A stretch of 37,853 bases of DNA. Origin: Nonomuraea zeae (GTDB taxonomy: Bacteria; Actinomycetota; Actinomycetes; Streptosporangiales; Streptosporangiaceae). The notes under the pieces are model-generated. The model was given only the letters and a program-made list of their open reading frames with translations, made no database searches and had not been told where the DNA came from. The number at the start of each line of letters is the position of its first letter. Within the stretch, counting starts at the first letter, position 1. The DNA lies in NCBI RefSeq assembly GCF_005889725.1, contig NZ_VCKX01000105.1, positions 1 through 37,853 on the forward strand, given 5' to 3'. The translations under genes and the position numbers were made by a program. Below, piece after piece: positions 1 to 10,462 of this stretch.

Positions 1-267
1 GGGGGAGCGGCGCCCGTGTTCGCGGCCAAGGGGGTGCCGATCGCGGCGTCGTACGAGGGGCCCGCGGTGGTGGCGGGGTACACGGTGGCGCACGGCCGGG
101 ACGGCGCGACGGAGCGGGCGGTGCTGGTGGTGGACGTGCCCGGCGGCTCGCGGGCCCACGCGGTGACGGAGGAGCCGGAGTTGCTGGCGGACGCGGAGTC
201 ACGGGAGCTGGTGGGGCAGCCGGTACGGCTCGCAACTGACGGGAAGGTCAACGTGGCTTCCTGGTAA
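1..267 (+). CDS. Thiolase-like protein, C-terminal end (left-truncated)
   Basis: The frame is open from the first base and ends in TAA at 265-267, so about 88 C-terminal residues of a longer protein are seen. The stretch GYTVAHGRDGATERAVLVVD followed by an acidic PELLADAESRELVGQPVRL segment resembles the small beta-rich additional C-terminal domain found after the thiolase fold in actinobacterial thiolase-like type 1 and SCP2-like acetyl-CoA acetyltransferases. The thiolase core and its catalytic Cys lie outside the window, so activity cannot be judged. A GTG at 16 exists but is most likely internal, because the frame is open upstream and the domain needs an N-terminal partner. A role in acyl-CoA metabolism is inferred from this domain alone. 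An OB-fold domain of another enzyme is the main alternative. Confidence 0.6.
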   Translation, partial: GGAAPVFAAKGVPIAASYEGPAVVAGYTVAHGRDGATERAVLVVDVPGGSRAHAVTEEPELLADAESRELVGQPVRLATDGKVNVASW

Positions 268-295
268 GGCCAAACGGCGGAGGCAGACTCGCTCG

Positions 296-421
296 ACCGG
301 CAATCTCGAGCCCGACGCCTACCTCGCCGCACTCGCCATCGAGCACGGTTGTGAATTCGTGACCTGCGACCGCGATTTCGCCAGGTTCGAGGGCTTGCGC
401 CGGCGGTCACCGCTCAACTGA
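296..421 (+). pseudogene. VapC-type PIN-domain toxin remnant (C-terminal fragment)
   Basis: Reading 296-421 gives 41 residues ending in TGA. They contain EPDAYLAALAIEHGCEFVTC, then DRDFARFEGLR. This is the typical C-terminal third of a VapC PIN ribonuclease: the conserved Asp of DAYLAALA and the (T/S)xDxDF motif that carries the last acidic metal ligand. The frame stays open backwards only to about 269 and overlaps nothing resembling a PIN N-terminus, since the thiolase-like gene ends at 267 in another frame. The first acidic residue and the central domain are missing, and no VapB antitoxin gene is next to it. I read it as a decayed toxin-antitoxin fragment. The piece is too short for any ordinary start and has no ribosome binding site. 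Confidence 0.7.
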
Positions 422-467
422 ACTGGGAGCAAGGGCGCAAGCCGCCATCACTCGGGCTAGGAACGTC

Positions 468-1343
468 GTGGCTGACCAGTTCGACGTCATCGAGTCAGGC
501 GAGCGCGGCCGTCGCCGGTGGATCGGGCTGGCGGTGGTTCTCGCGCTCCTGCTGATCCCCGTCGTCGGCGTGCTCAGCAGCCGTGACCCCGAGCCGCGGC
601 CCGTCGTGCCGGCTCCCGATCCCATCAGGTCCCTGACCAGGGTCCAGAGCGCGCCCAACGTCCTGAACGTCCCTGCCAAGGCCAAGGGGCGCGACGAGGT
701 CTTCGAGGCGGTGTTCCCCGACGGGCGGCGGGCGGAGGTGCGTTACCCGGCCGAGCTCGACCTCGACTCGATGGGGCTGCGGCCCTTCGTGGGCGTGTGG
801 GTGGACGGGAAATACCGCCAGCTCCTGGCCCCGTACAACGGCGAGATCGAGATCACCCGGGGCGGCCAGCCGATCAGGAGCTACGCCGACAACGTCACGC
901 TCTGGCCGCGCCAGGCAGGCAGCGGCTCCTACGGGCAGGTGCTGCTGTTCGAGTTCGGGCCGTGGCGGCTGGCCGTGTACGACCGCGGGCAGGGGCTGAC
1001 CTTCGACCAGCGGCTGGCCCTGGCGCGCGGGCTCAAGGGCCGGGTGACGAAGAAGGGCTACCTCGTCCTGTCGGCAGGCGGTCCGGTGCGGCTCGCGGAG
1101 CCGGGGGAGACCGCGGAGGGCTACCCGGTCGGGCCGCAGCTCTGGTTCGGCGGCGGGGCCGGGCCGATGATCGCGCTCGTGCCGGCCCCCGGCTGCCAGG
1201 GTACGACCGCGGTGCCGGTCGTGATCGACGGGCGGGGGCGGCGGGCAGAGTCCGTGTGCCGCCACGGGGTGCGGATCGCCGTCACCGGGCCGCGCTCGTT
1301 CCGCGAGAGGGCGCTCGAAGAGATTCAGATCACGCTGAAGTAG
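468..1343 (+). CDS. Membrane-anchored protein of unknown function
   Basis: A 291-residue protein from a GTG start. The N-terminus is short, charged and cytoplasmic (ending RGRRRW), followed by one hydrophobic segment at about residues 19-38 and then a Pro-rich stretch. The rest is presumably extracytoplasmic: type II topology by the positive-inside rule, with no lipobox or cleavage site. The exported part is about 250 residues, rich in beta-prone and Gly segments, with two Cys near the C-terminus (GCQG and VCRH) that could form a disulfide. I do not recognise a family. The ribosome binding site is weak (AGGAAC ending about four bases before the GTG). The MDR gene starts 9 bp after the stop, so the two are probably co-transcribed, but no shared function is evident. 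Confidence 0.75.
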   Translation: MADQFDVIESGERGRRRWIGLAVVLALLLIPVVGVLSSRDPEPRPVVPAPDPIRSLTRVQSAPNVLNVPAKAKGRDEVFEAVFPDGRRAEVRYPAELDLDSMGLRPFVGVWVDGKYRQLLAPYNGEIEITRGGQPIRSYADNVTLWPRQAGSGSYGQVLLFEFGPWRLAVYDRGQGLTFDQRLALARGLKGRVTKKGYLVLSAGGPVRLAEPGETAEGYPVGPQLWFGGGAGPMIALVPAPGCQGTTAVPVVIDGRGRRAESVCRHGVRIAVTGPRSFRERALEEIQITLK

Positions 1344-1352
1344 GGTGCGGCC

Positions 1353-2309
1353 ATGTTCGCCGTAACCGCCACACAGACTGACCCCGACAACCCACTCGCC
1401 GGGCTGACGCTCGGCGAGCATCCGGAGCCGAAGGCGCCGGACGGATGGACGACCGTCTCCGTGCGGGCGGCCGCGCTCAATCACCACGACCTGTGGACGC
1501 TCAAGGGCGTCGGCATCCGGCAGGACCGGCTGCCCATCGTGCTCGGCTGCGACGCCGCCGGGGTGGATGAGGACGGCAACGAGGTCATCGTGCACTCGGT
1601 GATCGGCACGGGTCCCGACGAGACCCTCGATCCCAAGCGCACGCTGCTGTCGGAGACCTACGACGGCACGTTCGCGGAACGGGTGGCCGTGCCGCGCCGC
1701 AACCTCGTGCCCAAACCGGCCTCGCTCAGCTTCGAGCACGCCGCCTGCCTGCCGACGGCCTGGCTGACCGCGTACCGGATGCTCTTCGACAAGGCCGGGC
1801 TCGAGCCCGGCTCGACCGTGCTGGTGCAGGGCGCGGGCGGTGGCGTCGCCACCGCGCTGATCGCGCTCGGCCGGGCCGGCGGCTACCGGGTCTGGGCGAC
1901 CAGCCGCTCGGAGGAGAAGCGCGAGCGCGCCCGCGAGCTCGGCGCCGACCAGGTCTTCGAGCCGGGGGCGCGGCTGCCCGAGCGGGTGGACGCGGTCCTG
2001 GAGACCGTGGGGCAGGCGACCTGGGATCACTCGCTCAAGTCGCTCAAGCCCGGCGGGCGCATCGTGGTCTGCGGCGCCACCAGCGGCGCCGTCCCGCCCG
2101 CCGACCTCAACCGGGTCTTCTTCCTGCAGCTGTCCGTGGTCGGCTCCACGATGGGGACGCGTGATCAGCTCCAGCGGCTCGCGGTGTTCCTGGAGCAGAC
2201 CGGGCTGCGGCCGGTCGTCGACCGGACGCTGCCGCTGAGCGAGGCGCGGGAGGGGTTCGCTGCGATGGCCGAAGGGGAGATATTCGGAAAAATCGTCTTT
2301 ACTGGCTGA
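1353..2309 (+). CDS. MDR-family zinc-type alcohol dehydrogenase/quinone oxidoreductase-like protein
   Basis: A 318-residue medium-chain dehydrogenase/reductase. The N-terminal GroES-like domain (about 1-120) contains ALNHHDLWTLKG and the nucleotide-facing LGCDAAGV. The Rossmann domain has VLVQGAGGGVATALIALGRA (about 152-171), the AxxGxxG-type loop that binds NADPH. The Cys cluster of the structural zinc lobe is absent, and the usual GHE catalytic-zinc motif reads GCDAAG, so it is likely a zinc-free quinone oxidoreductase-type reductase that transfers hydride from NAD(P)H to an enone or quinone. Length is normal for that class. It follows the membrane protein by 9 bp. Substrate unknown. The following intergenic region holds two inverted repeats. 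Confidence 0.85.
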   Translation: MFAVTATQTDPDNPLAGLTLGEHPEPKAPDGWTTVSVRAAALNHHDLWTLKGVGIRQDRLPIVLGCDAAGVDEDGNEVIVHSVIGTGPDETLDPKRTLLSETYDGTFAERVAVPRRNLVPKPASLSFEHAACLPTAWLTAYRMLFDKAGLEPGSTVLVQGAGGGVATALIALGRAGGYRVWATSRSEEKRERARELGADQVFEPGARLPERVDAVLETVGQATWDHSLKSLKPGGRIVVCGATSGAVPPADLNRVFFLQLSVVGSTMGTRDQLQRLAVFLEQTGLRPVVDRTLPLSEAREGFAAMAEGEIFGKIVFTG

Positions 2310-2329
2310 ATAAGTGAAGGGTTACTTAT
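2310..2329. repeat. Short inverted repeat after the MDR stop codon
   Basis: ATAAGTGA (2310-2317) faces TTACTTAT (2322-2329) across a 4-base loop, with one G-T pair. It starts directly after the TGA at 2307-2309. It is AT-rich compared with its surroundings and has no following T-tract, so it may be an operator half of the mpaB promoter region rather than a terminator. Confidence 0.45.
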
Positions 2330-2335
2330 GTGCTT

Positions 2336-2374
2336 CCGGGGTGATACAAGGGAAGTGAGGTTGTATCACCCGGG
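2336..2374. promoter_or_regulatory. Long inverted repeat overlapping the Shine-Dalgarno of the MpaB-like gene
   Basis: CCGGGGTGATACAA (2336-2349) and TTGTATCACCCGGG (2361-2374) are inverted copies with one mismatch in 14 and an 11-base spacer. The right arm runs into the probable ribosome binding site GGGAGG (2372-2377), 8 bases before the ATG at 2386. As DNA it is a good operator for a dimeric repressor. As RNA it could fold and mask the ribosome binding site. Which of the two applies cannot be told from the sequence. Confidence 0.7.
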
Positions 2375-2385
2375 AGGCCGCCATC

Positions 2386-3243
2386 ATGGACGTTGAGCCC
2401 TTCGGCCCAGGTTCGATGCACTGGGACACCGCGGGCGAATACCGCAACCTGCTCGTGGCCGGCAGCGCGCTGGTCATCCAGACGATGCACCCGGCGGTCG
2501 GCGCGGCCGTCGCGGAGCACTCCACGTACAAGGCCGACCCGTGGGGGCGGCTCACCCGCACGCTCGTCTCCGTCCAGAAATGGGTGTACGCGGGAGCCGG
2601 CGGCCCGGCGGAGGGCGAGCGGCTGCGCGAGCTGCACAAGCCGATCAGCGGGGTGGACGAGCGCGGCCGGCACTACCACGCGCTCAACGGTGAGGCGTGG
2701 GCGTGGGTGCACCTGTCACTGTTCGAGCGCTTCATCGCGCTCAACCGCTATTTCGGCACGCCGTTCACCGTCGAGCAGCAGCGGCGCTTCTACGCCGAGT
2801 CGCGCCACCTCGGTGCGATCCTGCGGGTGCCCGAGCGGGAGATGCCGGACGACCTCGACGGGTTCTGGCGCTATTTCGACGAGATGGTGGCCGACCGGCT
2901 GGAGGCGCATCCGACCGCGCTCGACGTGCTGGCGGTCATGCGCGGCACGCCGGCGCCGCCGGGACTGCCCAGGCCGTTGCGGCGGCTGTGGACGCCCGTC
3001 GGTGTGGGGTCGGGGGAGTTCAACTACTTCGTGACCGTCGGCACGCTACCGCCCGCGGTGCGGGCGAAGCTGGGGTTGCGGTGGACGGCCAGGGAGGAGC
3101 GGCGGCTGCGGCATCTCGGGCACGCGGTGGCGATGCTGACGCCGCGCCTGCCCGAGCGTCTTCGGTACATGCCGCTGGCCTACCACGCCCGCAAGGCGGC
3201 GCGCAGCTCGCGCCGGCTCCAGCGCCAGCTCCGCTCCGCCTGA
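2386..3243 (+). CDS. MpaB/DUF2236-family oxygenase
   Basis: A 285-residue protein with the DUF2236 (ER-bound oxygenase MpaB / latex-clearing protein-like) layout. The N-terminal MHWDTAGEYRNLLVAGSALV is followed by QTMHPAVGAAVAEHS, whose His is in the conserved region, then WAWVHLSLFERFIALNRYFG and a C-terminal helical part ending in an Arg-rich tail. Family members are alpha-helical haem b proteins, some of which cleave carbon-carbon double bonds oxidatively; most actinobacterial members have no known substrate. Length is typical. There is no signal peptide. The ATG at 2386 has GGGAGG 8 bases upstream, embedded in a long inverted repeat, so expression is probably tightly regulated. It converges on the PadR gene, with 65 bp between them and no obvious terminator hairpin. 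Confidence 0.85.
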   Translation: MDVEPFGPGSMHWDTAGEYRNLLVAGSALVIQTMHPAVGAAVAEHSTYKADPWGRLTRTLVSVQKWVYAGAGGPAEGERLRELHKPISGVDERGRHYHALNGEAWAWVHLSLFERFIALNRYFGTPFTVEQQRRFYAESRHLGAILRVPEREMPDDLDGFWRYFDEMVADRLEAHPTALDVLAVMRGTPAPPGLPRPLRRLWTPVGVGSGEFNYFVTVGTLPPAVRAKLGLRWTAREERRLRHLGHAVAMLTPRLPERLRYMPLAYHARKAARSSRRLQRQLRSA

Positions 3244-3308
3244 CGGCCGGCCCCGGAGTTCTCAACGGTGGGCCAGGGGGCTCAGAGGTCCATGGCCCGG
3301 ACCCGGGG

Positions 3309-4049
3309 TCAGGATTCGAGGATGTCGCGCACGCGGCGGGCGGCGTCGTCGAGCGCCGTACGCAGCTCGGCCAGCTTCTCCGGGGTCAGCCGCGAGTCCG
3401 AGGCGCCCTCACGGGCCTGGGCCACGAAGTCGGCCAGCAGCTCGCCCAGCTCGGCGTCGAGCTCGGCGCGGTTGGGCGGCGCGCCCCCGAGCGTGGCCCA
3501 GACCTCCGACCAGATCCGGCGCCACTCCGTGCTGAGCCGCTCGCCCTCCCCCTGCCACTGATAGGCGTGCTCCATCCACTGCCGCTTCTGCTGCTCCTTG
3601 AGCCGCTTGAAGTCCTCTTTCTGCTGCTCCTTGAAGCGCCTGGCGTCCTCGCGCGGCCCCGTGCGCACGTCCTTGGCCATCCTCGTCAGCTCGTCGCGCA
3701 GCGACTTGACCGTGTCGCGGACGTCCTCCTTGACCTCGCGGGCGATGTCGCGCACCGAGGCGGAGATCTCCTGCTCCAGGTCGTCGAGCTCGTCGAGCCG
3801 GTTGTTCAGCTCGTCGCGACCCTTGTCGGTGATCGAGAAGACCTTCTTGCCCTCGACCACCTCGTGCGTCACCAGGCCCTCCTCCTCCAGGCGGGCCAGA
3901 CGCGGGTAGATCGTGCCGGGAGAGGGCGAGTAGACGCCGAGGAAGCGGTCCTGGAGCAGCCGGATGACCTCATAGCCGTGACGCGGGCTCTCTTCCAGCA
4001 GCTTGAGCAGGTACAGCCGGAGCCGGCCGTGACCGAAGACAGGGCTCAT
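3309..4049 (-). CDS. PadR-family transcriptional regulator
   Basis: A 246-residue regulator. Residues about 7-80 form the PadR winged helix: LRLYLLKLLEESPRHGYEVI, then LQDRFLGVYSPSPGTIYPRL and LEEEGLVTHE. The C-terminal part (about 85-245) is long, highly charged and predicted coiled-coil (many Glu, Lys, Arg heptads in DARRFKEQQKEDFKRLKEQQ), longer than the PadR_C domain of classical members. The ATG lies inside the stop of the upstream DUF4097 gene (ATGA overlap, 4046-4049), so the two are translationally coupled. PadR proteins typically repress their own operon and respond to small molecules or envelope stress. The paired 11-mers upstream of DUF4097 are the likely binding site. Confident as PadR; ligand unknown. 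Confidence 0.92.
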   Translation of the reverse strand: MSPVFGHGRLRLYLLKLLEESPRHGYEVIRLLQDRFLGVYSPSPGTIYPRLARLEEEGLVTHEVVEGKKVFSITDKGRDELNNRLDELDDLEQEISASVRDIAREVKEDVRDTVKSLRDELTRMAKDVRTGPREDARRFKEQQKEDFKRLKEQQKRQWMEHAYQWQGEGERLSTEWRRIWSEVWATLGGAPPNRAELDAELGELLADFVAQAREGASDSRLTPEKLAELRTALDDAARRVRDILES

Positions 4050-4849
4050 TCCTTCTCTCCCTTGAGCAGCGTGACCTCGCCGGAGACGGTGATCGCCGAC
4101 AGTGAGGCCATGCCACCACCCAGCCGCCCCGACAGCGACTTGGAGCCGGGGCCACTCGTGTTGGACAATTTCTCGAACGTGCTGACCAGCCTGCCCGAGG
4201 TGGATCTGACGCTGACGTCCGTCTCTACGTTCTCAGGCAGTCTGACCAGGATGGCGCCGGACACGCTGTTGAGAGTGACGTGACCCGTCGGTCTCAGCGC
4301 CAGGTCGGCGGTGATCCGGCCGGAGACGGTGTTCGCCCTCAGCCGGCGCGGGGTGCCGTCGGCCACGGTCAGGTCGCCGGAGACGCTCCTGAACGACAGG
4401 TCGCCGTCCATCGCCCGGCTCTCGACGGCGCCCGACACGGTGTTGGCCACCACGTCGCCGCTCACGGCGTCGAGCACGATCTCGCCCGACACGCTCTTGA
4501 CGTGCGTCACCTTCTCGAAGCCGGCCACCACGGCAGGCGCGGACACCACGCCCGCGTTGACCCGGCAGGATTTGGGGACCGTGATCGCGAGCACGGTCCT
4601 GCGCCGGTCGCGGCGCAGCCAGCCGAGCAGGCCGTCCCAGGTGAGATCCTTGTAGGCGATGATCAGCGACCGGGCGTCCTCGTCATAGGTCACGATGAGG
4701 GGCGAGACCGACTCGATCTCGGAGACCTCCAGCGTGGGTGGCCCCTCGCTGGCGAGCACGTCCAGCCGGCCGGCGACGATGCGCACGTCGAGCGTCCTCA
4801 CGTCGCCGAACGTCAGCTGTTCGGGCTCCTCGATCGTCCACTGCTGCAT
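4046..4849 (-). CDS. DUF4097 beta-strand repeat protein
   Basis: A 267-residue protein of the DUF4097 / putative adhesin type. From about residue 115 it has repeated short beta strands with the recurring VSG signature (VKSVSGEIVLDAVSGDVVAN, NTVSGAVES, RSVSGDLTV, NTVSGRITADL, NSVSGAILV, ITVSGEVTLL), which should stack into a right-handed beta-helix-like solenoid. There is no signal peptide or membrane segment, so it is probably cytoplasmic or membrane-peripheral. In actinobacteria and firmicutes such proteins are commonly paired with a PadR regulator, as here (4-bp overlap). AGGAGG stands 9 bases before the ATG. Molecular role unknown; the pair may sense envelope or drug stress (inference). 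Confidence 0.9.
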   Translation of the reverse strand: MQQWTIEEPEQLTFGDVRTLDVRIVAGRLDVLASEGPPTLEVSEIESVSPLIVTYDEDARSLIIAYKDLTWDGLLGWLRRDRRRTVLAITVPKSCRVNAGVVSAPAVVAGFEKVTHVKSVSGEIVLDAVSGDVVANTVSGAVESRAMDGDLSFRSVSGDLTVADGTPRRLRANTVSGRITADLALRPTGHVTLNSVSGAILVRLPENVETDVSVRSTSGRLVSTFEKLSNTSGPGSKSLSGRLGGGMASLSAITVSGEVTLLKGEKE

Positions 4850-4893
4850 GACCCCGTCCCTCCTGGTGACCCCGTCTCCCTACACAAAACACG

Positions 4894-4931
4894 ATATGTC
4901 GCGTATGGCGAAAACTCAAGATGTATCGCGT
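4894..4931 (-). promoter_or_regulatory. Candidate PadR operator: paired 11-mers upstream of DUF4097-padR
   Basis: ATATGTCGCGT (4894-4904) and ATGTATCGCGT (4921-4931) are direct repeats with two mismatches, starting 27 bp apart (about 2.5 helical turns). They lie in an unusually AT-rich patch about 45-80 bp upstream of the DUF4097 start. The ATGTAT and CGCG elements resemble those of PadR operators. Autoregulation by the PadR of this operon is inferred. Confidence 0.5.
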
Positions 4932-5031
4932 GTGACCTTCCGGGGTCCGGCCGGGGTCAGGGGGACACGCCCTTCAGCGCGGCGGCGCTCACCGGCGGAC
5001 CGCAGGGGGAGCGCAGGAGGAGCGCGGACCG

Positions 5032-5211
5032 TCAGTCGTCCTCGTCGTCCTCCAGGCGCGCCAGCCAGGTGGCCAGCCGCTCGACCGGGGTCTCGAACTC
5101 GGGGTTGAGGTCCACGAACTCGCGCAGCCGCTCACCCAGCCACAGCAGGCTCACCTCTTCCTCGCCCCGCCGCTCGACCAGCTCCTCGATCCCCCGATCG
5201 GTGAAGTACAT
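5032..5211 (-). CDS. DUF6104 small acidic protein
   Basis: A 59-residue protein (ATG at 5211, stop TGA ending at 5032) starting MYFTDRGIEELVERRGEEEV and ending LATWLARLEDDEDD. I recognise this as the DUF6104 family, a short conserved actinobacterial protein usually encoded beside the 2-oxoglutarate dehydrogenase gene. It is mostly helical, strongly acidic, has no Cys and no membrane segment. It lies downstream of kgd on the same strand, separated by 124 bp containing a terminator-like hairpin, so it may have its own promoter. Function unknown. The conserved proximity to kgd suggests a link to TCA-cycle enzyme function or regulation, but nothing in the sequence proves it. Confidence 0.85.
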   Translation of the reverse strand: MYFTDRGIEELVERRGEEEVSLLWLGERLREFVDLNPEFETPVERLATWLARLEDDEDD

Positions 5212-5264
5212 CGCTCTCCGTCCATCCGTTGTACCAGCGTCCGCGGCGCGGTCGCCGCCGACGA

Positions 5265-5299
5265 AAATGGCAGGCGCCGTAGGTCGGCACCTGCCATTT
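5265..5299 (-). terminator. Rho-independent-type terminator after kgd
   Basis: AAATGGCAGG (5265-5274) pairs perfectly with CCTGCCATTT (5290-5299). Past one mismatch a further three pairs extend the stem, with a 7-base loop. In the minus-strand transcript the stem is followed by a short U run. It lies 37 bp past the kgd stop and before DUF6104. Confidence 0.75.
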
Positions 5300-5335
5300 C
5301 AGCACTCGGTCCCGGCCGGAGCCGGGACCGGAGTG

Positions 5336-8974
<3,639 letters not shown>

Positions 8975-9178
8975 GGCGGAAATCGCCCTCTTCCGCAGAT
9001 CGGCGTTGATGTTAGAGAACCTGTCCAAGGCTACTCGCCCGGACCGGCAGCACGCGCCGCAGAGCGCGTGCCGCCTCGAACGATCCTCTCAGGACCGTGC
9101 AAAGAGGTCACGCCTGCCTAGTCAATCCGGGTGGTGCAGCAATTATTACTCTTTGGTATCAACGTCGCGCCCGGAGGT

Positions 9179-9823
9179 TTATTTCCCGCTGGATACCAAC
9201 CTGCTGGAGATCCGCACCTGAGGGGACAACTCGGACAGCAGGTTCGCCAGCTCCTCGCCGGCCTCCTTGAGCTCCTCCAGTGACAGCGGCTCCAGCCGCT
9301 CCAGCAGGAAGATCGCGTTGGTCGTCTCCTCGGTGAGCCGCGTGCGGACCACCTGCCGCCAGTTCCACCTGCGGCAGGTGACGCCGGTGTCGTCGCGCCA
9401 GATCACCTCGCCGGCCTCGGGCTGCCCGAGCGCCTCCTCCGACGCCTCGTCCCCGGTGGCCCTGACCAGCCGCGCGGTGCCGTGGTAGTGGTCGAGGTCC
9501 TCGCCGCCGATCGGCAGCGCGTGCTTCACGCTGATCGAGTTGTACGCGTCCACGACCTGGTTGATCTCCGGCAACGGCATCCTGCGGGTGAGCGCGTCGA
9601 CCGAGGGGCGCGTCCGCTGCGGCTTGGCCCCGAACGCCCGGTAGGCGTCCTTCCACGCGTCGATCTTGTCCGCCTGGACCTCCAGCTCGGAGGCCGCCGC
9701 CAGCCACGCGCGGGAGCGGTCGTCGGTGGGCCCGTTGCGCAGGCCGTGCGCGGTCACGATCAGCACCGCGAAGTCGGGGCGCAGCGCGAAGACGGAGTCG
9801 TCCACCCAGATGTCGTCAAGCAT
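9179..9823 (-). CDS. B3/B4 tRNA-binding domain protein
   Basis: A 214-residue protein made almost entirely of a B3/B4 domain, the fold found in the phenylalanyl-tRNA synthetase beta subunit. RPDFAVLIVTAHGLRNGPTD, LTRRMPLPEINQVVDAYNSI, then VKHALPIGGEDLD and a late WRDDTGVTCRRWNWRQ segment are characteristic. Free-standing members are thought to act on misacylated tRNA or amino-acid substrates, but most are uncharacterised. The ATG at 9823 is chosen because the conserved sequence begins there. The frame stays open upstream on the opposite strand of the ArsR gene, which is coincidental. It is divergent from the ArsR/MFS operon, and the 72-bp gap holds that operon's operator, so the repressor could also affect this gene. 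Confidence 0.85.
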   Translation of the reverse strand: MLDDIWVDDSVFALRPDFAVLIVTAHGLRNGPTDDRSRAWLAAASELEVQADKIDAWKDAYRAFGAKPQRTRPSVDALTRRMPLPEINQVVDAYNSISVKHALPIGGEDLDHYHGTARLVRATGDEASEEALGQPEAGEVIWRDDTGVTCRRWNWRQVVRTRLTEETTNAIFLLERLEPLSLEELKEAGEELANLLSELSPQVRISSRLVSSGK

Positions 9824-9849
9824 CCGACCAGTGTACGAGCCGGAAAACC

Positions 9850-9889
9850 GCAAAATTATATTTGCAAAATCTTTTTTGCAGTCTATGGT
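9850..9889 (+). promoter_or_regulatory. Promoter and operator of the ArsR/MFS operon
   Basis: TGCAAAA (9863-9869) and TTTTGCA (9874-9880) form a perfect 7-bp inverted repeat with a 4-base spacer. A third half-site GCAAA lies at 9850-9854, opposed by TTTGC at 9861-9865. A -35-like TTTGCA (9861-9866), 17-bp spacer and -10-like TATGGT (9884-9889) place the palindrome between the promoter hexamers, ideal for repression. The -10 ends 6 bases before the GTG start, suggesting a leaderless transcript. The AT-rich patch stands out strongly. Confidence 0.7.
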
Positions 9890-9895
9890 GATGAG

Positions 9896-10462
9896 GTGGA
9901 GTACAGCTACCAGATCAGTGACCCGCGGGTGCTCAAGGTCGTCGCCCACCCGCTGCGCGCCCGGCTGCTCGGCCTGCTGCGCAGCGACGGCCCGGCCACC
10001 GCCAGCGAGCTCGGCCGCAAAGTGGGCGAGAGCTCCGGCTCGACCAGCTATCACCTGCGCGAGCTGTTCAAGCACGGCTTCATCGAGGACGACGACGACC
10101 AGCACGACGGCCGCGAGCGCCGCTGGCGGGCCCGCCACCGCTACACCTCGTGGAACAGCCGGGAGCTGACCGGCACGCCCGAGGGGCGCGAGGCGGTCGA
10201 GGTCATGCGGATGTGGCAGGCCGAGGCCCTCAGCCGGGCCGCCCAGGGGTTCGACGAGAGCGCCTGGTCCCCCGAGTGGGTGGAGGTGGCGGGCCTGAGC
10301 GACCACTTCTTCGTGCTGCCACCGGCCGCGCTGGGGGAGTTCATGGCGCGTACCGAGGAGATCCTGCGCGAGCTCGCCGAGCGCCACGCGGGCGACTCCG
10401 ACACGGCGCCGGTCCACATCTGGGTGGGGGGCTTCCCCCGCGAGCGGAAGGAAGAGTCGTGA
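9896..10462 (+). CDS. ArsR-type winged-helix repressor
   Basis: A 188-residue regulator. The N-terminal winged helix (about 5-75) begins YQISDPRVLKVVAHPLRARL, continues with ATASELGRKVGESSGSTSYH as the recognition-helix region, and ends in the Asp/His-rich wing DDDDQHDGRERRW. The C-terminal half (about 90-185) is helical with conserved Trp residues and no Cys metal site, so this is the helix_turn_helix/ArsR-like type that senses a drug or metabolite rather than a metal. The start is GTG at 9896, with no ribosome binding site but a -10 six bases upstream, hence probably leaderless. Its stop overlaps the start of the MFS gene (GTGA, 10459-10462), so the exporter is translationally coupled and almost certainly its target. 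Confidence 0.88.
   Translation: MEYSYQISDPRVLKVVAHPLRARLLGLLRSDGPATASELGRKVGESSGSTSYHLRELFKHGFIEDDDDQHDGRERRWRARHRYTSWNSRELTGTPEGREAVEVMRMWQAEALSRAAQGFDESAWSPEWVEVAGLSDHFFVLPPAALGEFMARTEEILRELAERHAGDSDTAPVHIWVGGFPRERKEES

Noticed and set aside
495..2030. 511-codon open frame on the minus strand
   Set aside because: It spans two clear plus-strand genes and has Pro/Arg/His-rich low-complexity composition with no ribosome binding site.
9841..9890. AT-rich patch as a sign of horizontal transfer
   Set aside because: It is fully explained by the promoter and operator of the ArsR/MFS operon, and the flanking genes have host-like composition.
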